Assembly (NCBI GenBank): GCA_947247005.1
Contig: OX365953.1
Span: 26,782,784-26,846,783 of the forward strand
From: Spisula solida
Taxonomy: Eukaryota > Mollusca > Bivalvia > Venerida > Mactridae
Direction of reading: 5' to 3'
Length of the DNA stretch: 64,000 nt
The notes below the pieces were generated by a model. The model worked only from the letters and a program-made list of their open reading frames with translations, was not told the DNA's origin and did no database searches. How positions within the stretch are numbered: the stretch's first letter is position 1; each line of letters starts with the position of its first letter. Of this stretch, positions 24,949-37,867 are shown in pieces. The position numbers and the translations under genes are program-made.

Positions 24949-25851
24949 CTTATACCTCACCCAGTAACAAACAGAGTAACTCTATGTATAAACAGACAGA
25001 GCTTGTATGTAATGCGTACATGTATGTCTCCATCATAGGATAATAGTCTGACTCCTTATTAATGGGTTACCTCCCTTTGTTTCTTAAGAATTGCAAAAAT
25101 ATCTTCTGTGGAGACAAAGTCATGAAACGGTAAAGAAAGGGAGATAATACCCTGATATCTAACTAATGTACAGACCAGCTTTCATAATTCACTTGGTATG
25201 TTAGGTTGGATAGTTAAATACTGTATTATAATAGTCTTCTTATAGATTGAATAAAAACTGGGTGGGTCTTTTAGTTTAACATCTCCATATATGTATTATT
25301 GTATTAATTAATTAATAAGTTGGGCCTGATATAAAATACTGTTAGTTTCCCCTAGCCTGAAAAGTTTATTGAGAAATTGGAACAAAATATTTTTGGGACA
25401 AAAGTAGCAAAAATCATCCAAAATTACTGCTGTAAAAATATATGCAAAATTATAAGAAAATTATTTACCTACCTTAATTTCTCAATTCTTCATTACATGG
25501 GTCATGGAAACAAACAGTATCTTATTTTATGCCTTTGTTTATGTTAACTTTGTTAACTATTATTGTATTTAATAATATGCAACTTATAATATTGACTTAC
25601 TGTTAGGGCAAATACTTAACTTTGTTACATGTTGTTATAATGTACCAACAATGTTATATTAATTGTAGTTAGATTGTTAATTATGTAAAGATGTTGTGTA
25701 CTTGTGGATTAATTTATTATTGATGTTTGATATGGTCAACTGTGTATGGTGTTTTTATACTGACGTAAAATATATTTGATAAATCTACAGTCTGGTGTTT
25801 TTCATGTTTTGTTATAATATATATGAGTGGCATGACAGAATATATAGAGGA

Positions 25852-26006
25852 TATTTGTTGATTTTGGTGTAAGATCGAATTTTATTTCACCGAGTGATCA
25901 TAGAAAATCAATATTTTCACAAGTGGCGTAGCCACGAGTGAAAATGTAATTTTCTGTGATCACGAGTGAAATAAAATTGATCTTACACCAAAAATCAACA
26001 AATTTT
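25852..26006. repeat. Near-perfect 155-bp palindrome with a 3-nt loop
   Basis: The left arm 25852-25927 and right arm 25931-26006 are inverted copies over about 76 bp with few mismatches. The centre reads GTGGC-gta-GCCAC and the ends 'ttgttgattttggtgtaaga' / 'tcttacacc...aatcaacaa'. It could be a young fold-back MITE or, if transcribed, a long hairpin RNA. Confidence 0.85.
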
Positions 26007-26339
26007 CTGGTTATTATATGCCTCAATTCCTCTTAAATAGGTGCCGTAATTGGCTTAATTGGACAAATCACATCGAAATTAGAACATCACAACGTGAGAA
26101 TTATGACGTCATGATGACGTCATCCATATTTTAAAGCCCGGCGCCTTTGACGTTACGTTTCGTTTTCTGAATGATACTGGAACCAGCTTCTAAAACAGTG
26201 AAAATAACAAAGTGGTAATTTCACTGTTATTTTCACTGTTATTTTCACTGAAAATCTCCATAATCCATTCAAAGCAAATAATAAATTCATTTAATTTTGT
26301 CTTTATCACCACAAACAGACCCCACAGACTTGAAAGTAT

Positions 26340-26500
26340 CCTTTAATCTCATTAAAATCTGATCCTATCATTTGCTACATTCCGTAAGAGGTCATGTTCA
26401 AATAACCTCTCTGGCGCACAATGACATCACATAGTTTGTCCAATGAAATTATATCTAGCTGCCTCAGCAGACTTCACACAACTTTCGAGAGTCATGTCAA
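26340..26500 (+). repeat. Repeat family C (aggtcatgttcaaatgacct)
   Basis: Shares 'taagaggtcatgttcaaat', 'aacctctctggcgcacaatg' and 'acatcacata' with 37300-37470 (+) and 44703-44877 (-). Confidence 0.65.
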
Positions 26501-26690
26501 GTATTCAGTACTACTGGTATATTGAAAGGTAATTGTTAAGACGGCTAGCATAAATTAATGTCAATTAAGGCATCCACATGTTCACCCATTTCATCAACTG
26601 TTAAGTAACTTAAGTTTCGTACTTGGTACGTAACAGGTTCGAAACGTCATATGATTTTTCCTTTAACGCAGGGCAGATCTGGTACGTTAG

Positions 26691-26907
26691 TAAAGCCTAG
26701 GTCCCACTGAGCATTTTTTGCCTCAGCGATGTACGCCTGATTGAAATTAATCAGCTATCAGAACATCGGGAACAGGTTTCTCGTTGTCTATGAGTAGCTT
26801 CTGGGAATTCATGAGACAGTTTGTGATATCGGAAGGAATTGTGATGAATCGGGTGGTATCGGAAGAACATCGCCGATGCGGTGTTCCTCAGTGGGACCTA
26901 GGCTTTA
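26691..26907. mobile_element. MITE with perfect 21-bp inverted ends (TAAAGCCTAGGTCCCACTGA)
   Basis: The left end 26691-26711 and right end 26887-26907 are perfect inverted repeats. A second copy lies at 51809-52027, with shared interior 'cattttttgcctc', 'catcgggaacaggtt' and 'tttgtgatatcggaag'. The TA at each end fits a TA target. Confidence 0.9.
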
Positions 26908-26999
26908 CCTTATGGCTCCGATCTTTGTTCATTACTTATGTTGATTACTTGGCAGTAAGTCTGTCAAACATTTTAGCCTGTGTTGAGGCACTTTTTTAG

Positions 27000-28990
27000 G
27001 TAATACCTAGTGTTAAGTGCAGCTGTTGTAGGACTGTTCTACAAAATCCAAAAGAAGCAAGATGCACACAACATAGCAAATCAAATTCTCAATAGTTGCA
27101 GTCATGGGACAGCCATTTGTACAAGCATCGTACAACAATCTTGCAACATCTACCTATCTGGACGTCTAGGATTTTGTCTGCAGCATGGTTGTCATTTAAT
27201 TTTTCTGGTGCGGAAATGGTGCCACTGAAAAATTGAGCAGCTGATATGACACAGGCTCGCGGAAAAATATGTAATAAAAACTATAATAGTAGAATAACAG
27301 ATTTTATTTCTATAAAAAATAAAGGATTATAATTAATGTAAGTATAAGCACATAAAGATTGTAATAAAACAAGTAACAGATAAAAATCAGTCGAGGAAAG
27401 ATATAACAAATAATAAAATACATCGAAATAATAAAATCACTCGATTTAGTTGATTAGCAGTATTTCAGCCAAAAAGCCTTTTTCAAGACTTAATTTTACC
27501 ACATGATCACATGGGTATTTTTACACAAAAAATACTGAAATACATGATTGTAATTAAGTTTTATCCAGAAATGGGACACACACAACACACATAGAATATG
27601 ACTGGTTTACAGTAGCCCAGTGATATTAACAGTATAATTGACCAGAAATTCAGACCTTTAAGCAATATTTCATGAATAAATCATAATTATCTTTATAATA
27701 TTATGCAAAATATATCAATTTCCGCAAGCAAATTGCGCATTATTAGTCAATTAGATTCATGATTTTAGCACACTTTGTATTTGTATACTTTATATTTTTT
27801 ACATTTTCGGAAAAAAGTAGTTTAATTATGCTAATAGTGTAAGGGAATAATGCACTATAATTATGCCATAGAGAAATAATGTAAGATAGAGAAAAACAAC
27901 AAAGAAATCAACAATTCTCAAACAAAAACACATACTGCACCATAAACATTATGATCGTATTCATATATTATGTCAAAAACAAAATAATAAAAAACAAAAA
28001 AATTATTCAGTTGAGAGGACGACTAAACTGGACCAATACTATGAAGATATAATAACTCTAAATAACCAATTTTTTATGATTTGAAGATAATAAATTGACA
28101 TCCATTTTTGCTTTAAATTTCACTCAAAAACATGATCATTGCATAGATAGGTTTAACTTTACCGTTTATCAACTATTAAAATGATCAACCATTGGGTACA
28201 TATTAGTAGTACATATTTATCCAGTAATCACAATTTTAAAGAAATAGAATAAATGTAATATTAATTATAGATAACTAATATAAGACTGTAAGTTTTGGTA
28301 CCTAGGTAGATCTATAATAAGTTGGTTGTTGAAAATAAAGAAGGTCTCATCATATACACAAACTTTTAAGCTAATTGATCAGTACCAAACAGCAGCACTG
28401 GTACAATACTGAGACTGTGCAAACATTTGACAGGTTCCGAGCACAGCTCGCCGATCTTGTATCAAATTCCTGGCACACATTTAAGATCAATGTGTGACCC
28501 AACAAATGTCACTCAATATTTTGGCTTTTTATTTAATTATTGTTTTAATCGAGCTCTTTCTTTCAGCAATGAACAGTTCTGTATTTGGTTTCCAACATTA
28601 TAATCAGAAAGGATTTAATTTGTGGTGGCAACTGCAGTTACTTCTAAAATTAAAGGGAAGTAACTGCTGTGATGAGTTGCACAGACAAGTGACAAAATAA
28701 ATGTGCAAGCATGATTGCCTTAATTGCTTTGCTGTCATACAACACTTTTAACATTAACTTGGTCAGATTCTGCCGGACTACTGAAGACTTTTCTTCTACA
28801 TAGCTCTCACACAAATTGTACTGGCAACACTGTAAAGGCAGTAATGATGTAAAGCCATCGCAAAATAAGCAACATTTAAACTTTGAACTAATTTTACTCT
28901 AGAACTGCTCGTCACCAATGGCATATAAGTAAATGAATCAATTTGATATAAAAATCCAACTGTGAAGTAGGCTATAAACTACAAATATTG
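27000..28990. other. Intergenic, no supported gene
   Basis: Very AT-rich sequence between RABGEF1 and the next gene. Only short frames without splice context; no repeat unit recognised. Confidence 0.5.
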
Positions 28991-29018
28991 TCAAGCAAGT
29001 GAAATATACATGATTTGT

Positions 29019-30816
29019 CTATTTGTAGCCATTATATTTGATTGGTGGAAAATGGTTGTATCTGATTGGCTCTTCATAGTTTGGTGGATTGTAGAGTCCC
29101 CATTTAGGTACTGGCACTTCTTTTGGTATAGGGTCAGGCTTAGGGTGAGTATGGCAACCAATATAGGCACGATTAGGTGGCATGGGTTTCAATACATCTT
29201 TCTGCATGACCTCATTGGTTACTGATATAAAGTCATCATGTACACGACTGGTTGGCTTTGATGGATACTCGTACACCCAGTTCACATTCTTGTAATCAGC
29301 TGAAATATAAAACATTATTAAATTTTCAAAAATTTTGCCTCGATAGCCTAGTTGTAGAGCGACCGCTTCGAGTGTACCTTCACATGGTGTACATTCTATA
29401 AATCCCAATGTGGGATATTATATTTCTTATATTATACCGAATAAAACTAATTTAAACATAGATATTATGTAAACTAAATTGATGGTGGATTTTACGAGCA
29501 ATTTTCAAAAAGCGCTTAAAGCATCTAAGCAAGGGATGAAACTATGGCAATATGGAACAAAAGGACTGTAGTACTGTTATGTATTTCTAGATGTGAGATA
29601 GATAATTATATACCTCTACGAATTGTGTTTTCCTGACGTTTGTACCAATCTGGTCTCATTGATGAACCTTTCCACGCATACCAGTCAGGTCTTTCTCCAC
29701 TCCACTTTCTCCAACCAGTCTACAGTATACAACAAGTTTGCAGGACATGTTATAATAAGTACAGTGTAACCTCTCCAGAGAGGCTCTCCATAGAACAGCA
29801 ACTTCTCTTAAAGGTGCTGCCTCACATATTGGTGTATTGCAAAAATAAAATAAAATTGTCAAATATTCTCGTAATTTTGGTGTACTCATTCGCCTGTTAC
29901 TGAATATCCCATAAAACAACCACACTGACATTTAAAATAACTTGCGAAACATCAGCATTTTGTAGTTTATAATTTAGCATTTTTACATCCAACATTCTAT
30001 AGGGTATTAATATACTATCACTTAAATTGCCTGCAATTTGTTCGCATTCGATGAAAACGAATTGCAAAACAAACCGAATACAGCACTCACAGATGGTTGT
30101 TGATGTTACAGTTCTGAATCTCGTGTGAATTACATAATTCACAAAGTATGTTGGAAGGAAACTCTGACCTATTTTAGTTCGATCTGTGTGTCAGCTGCCT
30201 TTAAGCAACATATTAATAATTTTGTTCTTAGAGTAACCATCTTGTATATTGTTTACCTCTCCATAGCAACAACCTCTGTATAACAACCAAACTTAGTGTA
30301 GTAAGTAGTGGTAAAATGATGCTCAAATCTCTTGGGAAAGAGCAAGAATGACTTCACTTTTAATACACAATTCTGAAGTCTTTGAAACTGTACTATACTG
30401 ATTCTAGAATATAACTTAAAAGAACTGTAGTTACATATAATTTGTTTTTCTAATTCAGTAACTTTCTAGTTTATATCAGTTTTATTAGTATTATCGGCAT
30501 TTGAAATGCCCTTGACCATTTACACAATTAAACAAGACTGCCAATACAAAATATATAGTACATGTTATAATAAATTAAATGTATAATGTATACCCAAGTA
30601 CCTGATGAATTGGATTCTGATACCGGGTACCCATTTCAGTCCAATTTAGTATATTTTATGTGTCCAATTCAGTCTAAGCTTCAGACATGTATTTATGCTT
30701 GAGCAATTAATGATTATAACATAATAAATGTATTGTTTAATATTATAATGACACATACCCTTGCTACATCTGGATGACTTGAATGATACGTACTCCACTC
30801 ATGCAATTTTGGCTGC
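29019..30816 (-). CDS. Small Pro/Trp/Tyr-rich protein, unknown; 5' end not found
   Basis: Three phase-consistent - strand exons: 30759-30816, 29614-29719 and 29019-29299 (stop at 29019), together 147 residues. They encode QPKLHEWSTYHSSHPDVAR, then TGWRKWSGERPDWYAWKGSS and RPDWYKRQENTIRR, then a proline-rich tail with NRAYIGCHTHPKPDPIPK and ending HFPPIKYNGYK. The RPDWY motif occurs twice. No signal peptide, membrane segment or catalytic motif is present. Exon 30759-30816 begins in phase 2, so at least one more 5' coding exon must exist between 30817 and about 33.5 kb; I could not identify it. The W/Y/P-rich extended composition resembles axonemal microtubule-inner and sperm-tail proteins, which is inference. 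The neighbouring + strand gene at 33579 has the same character. Confidence 0.7.
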
Positions 30817-31189
30817 CTGTAAAGAAGACTTAATGTATAATATTGCATTAAAATATAACAATCACCGTTTAATTTCAATAAAATGTTCACCATGTATAAA
30901 GCACTAACCATACAAGCTATATAATTATATTAATTAGTATTACTGTATTATGACATACATAATTATTACAGAATGCTCACTAGCCAGTAATTACCATACC
31001 CGAATTATGGGGTCATGGCTGATTGAGTCCCACATGGGATGCACTTTTCCCTTTGCCATCCAACTCAACACTATTACCCCCATTATAAATTTATATATAG
31101 TAGCAGTGCTCAAGCCCATCTGCCAAACAGGTTATATTGGTAATACCGTCTTAAAAAACCTGAGGATTTATAAGATCAAAACAAGTTTT

Positions 31190-31641
31190 GTATACCAGGC
31201 CCGGATCCACCGGGGGGGGCACGGGCCCGGGCCAATAATTTCACTTTTTTAACGTCTAAACATAAAATTTAAAGTTCTTACTTGATAAAATCTCCTATGG
31301 GGTAAACATACATGTATATTTAAATAAGTGCTTAAAAATGAACGTTGTCTGATTATGTAGCGAACAGTGAATTTTAATAATTTGACGTCTGATTTGTAAA
31401 TTTTAGGGAATTGAAAGAAAATACTTTTAAATTAGTTTTTGTGTGTAAACTCGTCGTATTTTATGTTGATGTAGCAGTTCAAATTTAATACCTGATTTAC
31501 TTCTGATATTAAAAGCTTAAAGTGCTGGAAATTGCATGATTTTAATTTGAAAAGTGAAAAAATCTCCACCCCACCATAATATAAAAAAATATCTGGCCCC
31601 CCCCCCCCAGTCAAATATTTCTGGATCCGGGCCTGGTATAC
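31190..31641. mobile_element. MITE with GTATACCAGGCCCGGATCC ends, 452 bp
   Basis: Perfect 19-bp inverted ends at 31190-31208 and 31623-31641, each next to a homopolymer G/C run. The arms contain 'cacgggcccgggcc' and 'ggccccccccccc'. No coding capacity. Confidence 0.88.
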
Positions 31642-31744
31642 AGTGTGATGGTATGAATTTGGGTTTGAAAAAATGCAAGTCATAAAATTAAAATTTATTA
31701 ACAGGACTGGTGAGGATTTTGAATGGATCCAGAAGTGGCGAATA

Positions 31745-32440
31745 TTAACTTCCCACTCAAAGGGTGGAGAATTGGGCTCTGAGCCTATGATGTAGAATTG
31801 GGTTCTAAGTCTATGATGCAGAATTGGTCTCTGAGTCTAGGGTGGGGAACAGGCTCCAAGTCTAGGACAGGAAATCAGGCTCTGAGTCTTGGTGGGGAGT
31901 TGAACTCCAAGACTAGGAGAAGGAATTGGGTTTTGAGTCAACACATGAGTCTAAGCAGGGAATTTGGCTCTAAGTCCAGGGTGGGGAATTGGGCTCCAAT
32001 CAAGAACAGGAAATCTGGGGTCTGAGTAAAGGGTGGGAAGATGGGCTCCAAGTCTTGGACTGAGTCTAGGTAGGGGGATTTTTCTCTAAGTCCAGGATGG
32101 GGAATTTGGCTCTGGTTGTGAGTCTAGAATAGGGAATTGGTTTCCTTGTCAAGGGTGGAAAAATTGGGCCCAAGTCCATGGTTGGGAATTGGGCCCAAAG
32201 TAAAGTGTGGGGAATTGGGCTCTGAGTCTAGGACAAGCAATCGGCTCTGAGTCTAGGATGGGGAATTTGGTTCTGTGTCTAAGAAGGCGAATTTTTGCCC
32301 AAGTCCAGGGTGAGGATTTGGGCTCCCAGTTCAGGGTGAAGAGTTGGGCTGTGAGTCTATGATGGGGAACTTGTGTCAGAGTCTAGAATTGGGAATTGGT
32401 CCATGGTGGAAAACTGAGATCTCAAGAGACTGAAGAGGGT
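31745..32440. repeat. Diverged tandem array, unit about 22-25 bp
   Basis: Many degenerate units of 'gggaattgggctctgagtct'-agg. Unit length varies, and the open frame at 31798-32025 is a by-product. Confidence 0.8.
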
Positions 32441-32616
32441 GGGGAATTTGGCTTTCTCCTTTTTCTTTGTATCTTACTGCCGACAATCGCTTTCTGATTA
32501 TTATTGGCAGGTGTCTGACAGGGGCAGACATTAAATCAATTAAGAGACAGAGGTGCGATATAAGGAATCCGGGTGTGTTACCCTAGCTAATTTCAAATAG
32601 ATTCCTTAGTTATTTA

Positions 32617-32783
32617 ACGTGCCGGTGTACAGCACCAATACAGCGAGACTACCTCTGGGTTTCCGACCAATTTGTCTCTAGTTGGGTGGTACACTGAAAA
32701 ACGTTTCAGAAATGACAAGTGCCCTGGCAGAGATTCGAACCAGGGACCTCTTGATCAGTAGTCAAGTGCGATACCACAACTTT
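32617..32783 (-). repeat. tRNA-derived SINE, family 3
   Basis: The - strand B box GGTTCGAATCTC is followed by 'tgccagggcacttgtcattt', 'ccaactagagacaaattgg' and the end 'ggcacgtta'. Colinear with 4798-4996. Confidence 0.78.
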
Positions 32784-33578
32784 CAGAGTCTAAGGTCGAT
32801 GATGTAAAATTTAAACAATTAAAAAGGCAAATTGTCCAATTCCTCCGGGTCTCCTCGGTAGTATGAGGTGTGTGAAAGCAGTTCCATCCAGTTAGCTGCA
32901 CAAATCACCTGTAGTTAACCCATTCAGTAACATTGCTGGTGTCCATTACTGTAGATGTGATAAGTTATGGGTCGCGGGCCCACAGGCTCAGCATCATGTC
33001 CACTTTTTTTCTTCATTTATTTCATCAATTGTATGTTAAGCATGATGACATGGAAAAATTAATCATCTTAATGTTTCGTGTTTGCTAAACCACGTAAAAA
33101 ATGAAATTAAAATAGGAAATCTGGTTTTTAATTTCAATTTTTACTGACCATTGTTTCTCCAATTTAGCTGGCGTGGAGAGAAATCCGTACGAGGCTGCCA
33201 TAATTCTGTGCTTCTATCTTCTCCCAACCGACCAACACACCCCTTACACTCAACCGCAAATGATGTCTATCTCTTGTTTAGTGTTAATTTCACGATAAAC
33301 ACACCATATTTATATTTGACAGCAGTGAACGTCTTTTTATGAACGTCGTAAGCGACTACGTTTTCGCAAGCCACCATAGCAACCCGACGCTTATATCAAA
33401 TTGTATGTACTTAATTACAAACACATTAAAACACAAATTCACGATGGTATGATATGCTATACGCACGCATAATTCATCAAGCTTTTGAAATATTATAAAT
33501 AATAGAAAACAAATAACATTTTGTAACATTTTTAACGTTCCATGTTGTAAGCGACTGGCGTAATTAACAACAAAAAAG

Positions 33579-35272
33579 ATGTCACAGGGCAGCACTTTAT
33601 TTTTCAATGGGGCTCAAACCCAAGCTCCGTATTGGACAAACTACCCACCAAATGTTCCAAAATATCCAAGTTCACAGGAAATGTTCAGGTTTGTTGACAT
33701 GTGTTTTCTTCACTCTTATCAGTTGGACAAGGCAAGTAGACTCTGCCTATTACTATTTAAATTTGTTAATTGGCTGTTCAAGCCAATTAGTGATTAGACT
33801 ACTCACGAAGATTAGATTAAATGCAGCTACATAGCTATGTTAAATATTCAAAATAGTATTACGGATGGTTTAAGTACAAAATGTGTCGTTTTGATAAACG
33901 TTTTCTTCTTGTGGTTTGTTTTAGATTTGAGAGACCTGAGAAATTTACTGCCAAAACAGGAAGACAGTCGCATCAAGTAAATATGTTTCCTTCAAAATTC
34001 TGGTCGGTTTATATGTAGGAATGTAACTGAGTATGTACACACTTGAAAGTATACATATCAACAAATTGAAAGAGAATAAAAACATAACTACATTCAAACC
34101 TGTTTATAGAGTGATTCGAGTCCAACAAAAGAAAAAGCTTTGTCCTTTGTTGTCAGGAGGTTTCTATTAACAGGTTAAATATTGAAATTGGTCTTACAGG
34201 AGATAAATATATGGTCTTTAAAGAAAGGTTATTAATATTGTTATTGTTGGTATGTTGTCTAAGCAAATTGTTCTTAATTGTAAACATTTCTACATTATTG
34301 TTTAGAATCCAATTAAAAACCAATTAAAATTTTACTGTCATGAAATTTCATTTGATCATGCACATATTTTTATATAAAACTTAAGGTATAATTTATGCTA
34401 CTTAAGTACTAAATAGTACTTATCTGCCAGTTTTATAGTCGGGCTGGTTATGAGTTACTACTGGTAGTTATGTCCATTTATAACATCACAGCATGTCTAT
34501 ATATATATATATCTTTGTATAAGGAAACATCTTTGCATTCTTGTACCACGACTACAGTAAAACCACAACAGTAAGACCACCTTTGGGACCATTTAAAGCT
34601 GGCCTCATTAACAAGTTGGTCTTAATATGGAGGTTAAATAATGAGCAAAACAGAAAATGGACCTGAATACAAGTTGTAATTTTGAGATGGTTTTTAGGTG
34701 AGGTTTTACTGTATGTATAGGACGTATTATACAATTATAAATAGGGCATACATTTATTCTTTTATGAAAGTATACTAAGTGGGCAGCCATTTAGGCCTTC
34801 TTTTACAGTATTCAGTTGTACTTGTTCCGAATGCTCGACTATTTCTAGTATGATGTCATTTGTATTTCTATTGTAGCACTGGACTGATAAATGGTATGAT
34901 TCTGGCTACCCAACATTGAGACGTGAAGAGTTACCTAAGGTTGCCGACAGACATGAACCATGTTCACAACCTTGGCAATACAATGCTGGAACCTCAGCAA
35001 TAAGACAGTGGGACAAAAAGAACAAGGACTGGCCAATACATCCTAAATATTCAACCCAGGGGCGGCCACCGACTGAAACACAGAGAGCTAGAGGAATGAA
35101 CCGACTATCAATTCCAAGGAATGATAACCTATACCCATTCTCTAACTACATGACATCAACATATCGACGACCAGTCTACTCTATAATGGGTCCAATGCAA
35201 CGAGAACCAACATACGGAGTAACACATCAGCATAACAGACATGGGAATATGCCATTCGAAGATTATTATTAA
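33579..35272 (+). CDS. Small Pro/Tyr/Trp-rich protein, unknown (3 exons, 185 aa)
   Basis: Exons 33579-33688, 33925-33976 and 34877-35272 join with matching phases (2, then 0) and good GT/AG sites to give 185 residues. The protein begins MSQGSTLFFNGAQTQAPYW, continues RFERPEKFTAKTGRQSHQHW and ends YGVTHQHNRHGNMPFEDYY. It is basic, rich in Pro, Tyr, Trp and Arg, and has no signal peptide, membrane helix, coiled coil or enzymatic motif. The start is the first ATG of the open frame. Its divergent - strand neighbour (29019-30816) has a similar composition; the pair may be co-expressed cilium or sperm-tail structural proteins, but this is inference and no family was recognised. A possible AATAAA lies near 35973. 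Confidence 0.75.
34500..34514. repeat. (TA)n microsatellite
   Basis: A short alternating TA run in intron 2 of the gene at 33579-35272. Confidence 0.8.
34555..34711. mobile_element. Pogo/Tigger-like MITE (CAGTAAAACC ends)
   Basis: Begins CAGTAAAACCACAACAG and ends with the inverted 'gaggttttactg', flanked by TA on both sides. 157 bp, in an intron. Related to 18901-19080. Confidence 0.75.
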
Positions 35273-35279
35273 TCAATAT

Positions 35280-36470
35280 CTTCAGTGGAGTATGGTTGTA
35301 TGACCTCAGAATGACTTTTTTGTATTAATCTTTTTGTTCACTATGTTATACTTCTTCAATGGCACATGAAACCCATAGCTGCTGAAGTACAATCCAATCG
35401 AGAACTGTTTTAACAAGCTGTACACAACCATTCGGCTATTAAACCAAAGATAGTTCAGACTCTGCACCTTTTTCTGTTCTACTGATGGGGTATTTGTTTA
35501 AGAAAAATTCTAGTTCTAAACTCTACTGTTTATGTTGAGTACTGCCTTCCTTGTTCAATTAGATTTCCAACAAGATTTAATTATTATGACTGTACACTGC
35601 CTTGAAGATCATGTGTCGGAAAATTAATGCCGTTTCATAATTGTGTACGTGTGCAGTAATTCAATTTTGTAACTGAGTGTGTATCATTAGTGGTGTGTTT
35701 GTTTTTCTGTTGTCTTTACAAACTGTGATAAACTTTCTGTTTAGGAGTCATTTGTTTTTTTAATTAATTTTTTTTATAACGTTTTGCTACAGTCTACCAA
35801 GACGACGTAATATGCATATTGGTAGCATTGTTTGTGATTGTCATGATGTGCTGATATTTTTATGTTATTGAAATACTTCTGAGTAATTCCAGTGCAATCT
35901 AGACTGTGATGTTTTTTATAACAATTATGGTAGTACAAATGTACATGTAATATTGCTGCATAATATATCATTGAAATAAATACGGCAGTGAATTGGTCTT
36001 GTAATCAGTTTGTAAACTACGCTACTCAAAACTTTGATAAGGGTCAACAAATTTTCCTAGCATATATTTTGAAAGTTTGATAAGATCTGATGGAATTGTT
36101 AGAAATCATGTTTCATTGGTGTTATAGTATAATGAAGAAGTATAGATCACTTGACAGTTTGATATCAAAGGGCTGATCAGCATAGCCTATATTCAATGTT
36201 TGGGCTACATCAATGCATCTGTGTTAATTAACAGAATTAAATCCACATTTTAGCAATGCAGGTCAAACACATTATGAGATTGAAAATGTGACGAAAAATC
36301 AGTCTTATTCTCGCCATTTGAATCATAGCCCATTAGCTAACCAATTACCAAAAAGAAAACCAACATTGTGTCAATGTAAGCCAAATTCATATATCACATT
36401 TCAGATTTAGCAGCTGACAAGATATTTTGGTATTTTTGCAACATTTTCTACATCGGTTATTCATAGCTTA
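35280..36470. other. 3' flank and intergenic, no supported gene
   Basis: Probably the 3' untranslated region of the preceding gene up to about 36.0 kb, then intergenic. No repeat or gene recognised. Confidence 0.5.
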
Positions 36471-36489
36471 GTTAAGACAGATACATGGG

Positions 36490-36790
36490 TAATACAAAAT
36501 TCCCACACACAAATTCAAGGATTTTTCAAGGTAGAATAGGTATTTTTAAGGCATTTTCCAAATATTTTGCGAAATAGTGTTTGTTTAATTTTACGCAGAT
36601 ATCAAATGTGCCGTTTTGACATTATCCATACACTTTTATCAATATTCAAGGCTGTTTGTCTGAATTTAAGGATTTTCAGTTAAATTCAAGTACCATTTTG
36701 GCTTTTTTCAAGGTAGCACTAAGTTCAAGTACTTTTCAAGGTTAAAACCAAATTCAAGGATGTTTCAAGGCCTGTGCGAACCTTGAGATA
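36490..36790. repeat. Dispersed repeat rich in 'attcaaggatttttcaaggt'
   Basis: Multiple short related blocks ('caaattcaagga', 'ttttcaaggtag', 'aagttcaagtac') fill this stretch, ending 'ggcctgtgcgaacc'. Likely a degraded DNA transposon; the ends were not resolved. Confidence 0.5.
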
Positions 36791-37299
36791 GGACTATTGG
36801 TTTGTTGACTCTTATAGTGTTAGGAGTGTATCTACTGTATATTTATTGCACACATTTTCCTGCATATTGTGGATAAAATTTAAACACAAATTTACGATTC
36901 TACAAATTTAAACAAGAATCTTTACGAGTGATTGGTCACAAAAATGAAACAAGGTCAACAAAGTTTTATCAACTAGTTTACTCTTCATTAAAATATCAAT
37001 CATATTGCACCAAACAAACTCAATACAATACACAGTCATTAAATACACAAGTTTTCATCAATGAAATGTACAATTTTGCTATTTAAAAAAATCATCATCA
37101 AACAATAAACATGGCATATACTATGTTACACATGACACAAGGAATGAAACACAATATGAGCAAGGAATAAAAACACACACAGCATTCATCCAACTAGAAT
37201 GTAGAAAACCAATATCCTATAAAGTTCTGCAAGTTGTGAAAGGGGAAAGATGCCTATATAAATACCATCAATCTTATTAAAATAAGGTCCTAACATTTT

Positions 37300-37470
37300 C
37301 TCCATTATTTTACGACTACACTCCATAAAAGGTCATGTTCAAATGACCTCTCCGGCGCACACTAACATCACATAGCCTCAGCAGTATTTCGTCACACTTT
37401 CATATTTGTGAAAGAAGCAATTTGATTGGATGACATGAAGTTCACACCAACATGACCCCATACGGAGTGT
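37300..37470 (+). repeat. Repeat family C
   Basis: Contains 'ccataaaaggtcatgttcaa', 'acctctccggcgcacac', 'catagcctcagcagtatttc' and 'catacggagtg'. Matches 44703-44877 in reverse and 26340-26500. Confidence 0.75.
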
Positions 37471-37557
37471 TGTCATATCCTAGTATATCAGCGTAAAGTA
37501 GTGAAGCATAACGAGGGTCTGTTATTTTTTAGATTGAAATACCATGTACAACCTTTT

Positions 37558-37706
37558 CACAGGACCTCATCCCTGTCATACGTGCATTGGATGCCTGTCC
37601 AGTCTCCTTGGGAGTTGCACAAATTTGAAAGAATTCATGTGACTCTCCAAGACACTCGTCAGGCATCCAATTCTCGTGTGACAGAGATGAGACCCTGTGT
37701 ATTAGA
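37558..37706. repeat. Inverted repeat with arms of about 49 bp
   Basis: 'cacaggacctcatccctgtc' at 37558 pairs with 'gagatgagaccctgtg' near 37690; the arms also share 'attggatgcctg' / 'caggcatccaat'. The open frame 37501-37974 crosses it and is not considered a gene. Confidence 0.7.
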
Positions 37707-37867
37707 TGGAACAAGTCCGGTGGAAGTTTTACAAACATTATTGCACATGTTACTAAATACAGTAACAAAATTGCACTGTTTGTGTTTTGTTATCTCACAG
37801 TTAGAAAAATTGGATGAGTTGAACATATGCCATAATAAGGTTATAAAACAGAATTGTTGTGCATTAA

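Noticed and set aside
31798..32025. 75-aa Ser/Lys/Asn-rich frame
   Set aside because: A by-product of the 22-25-bp diverged tandem array.
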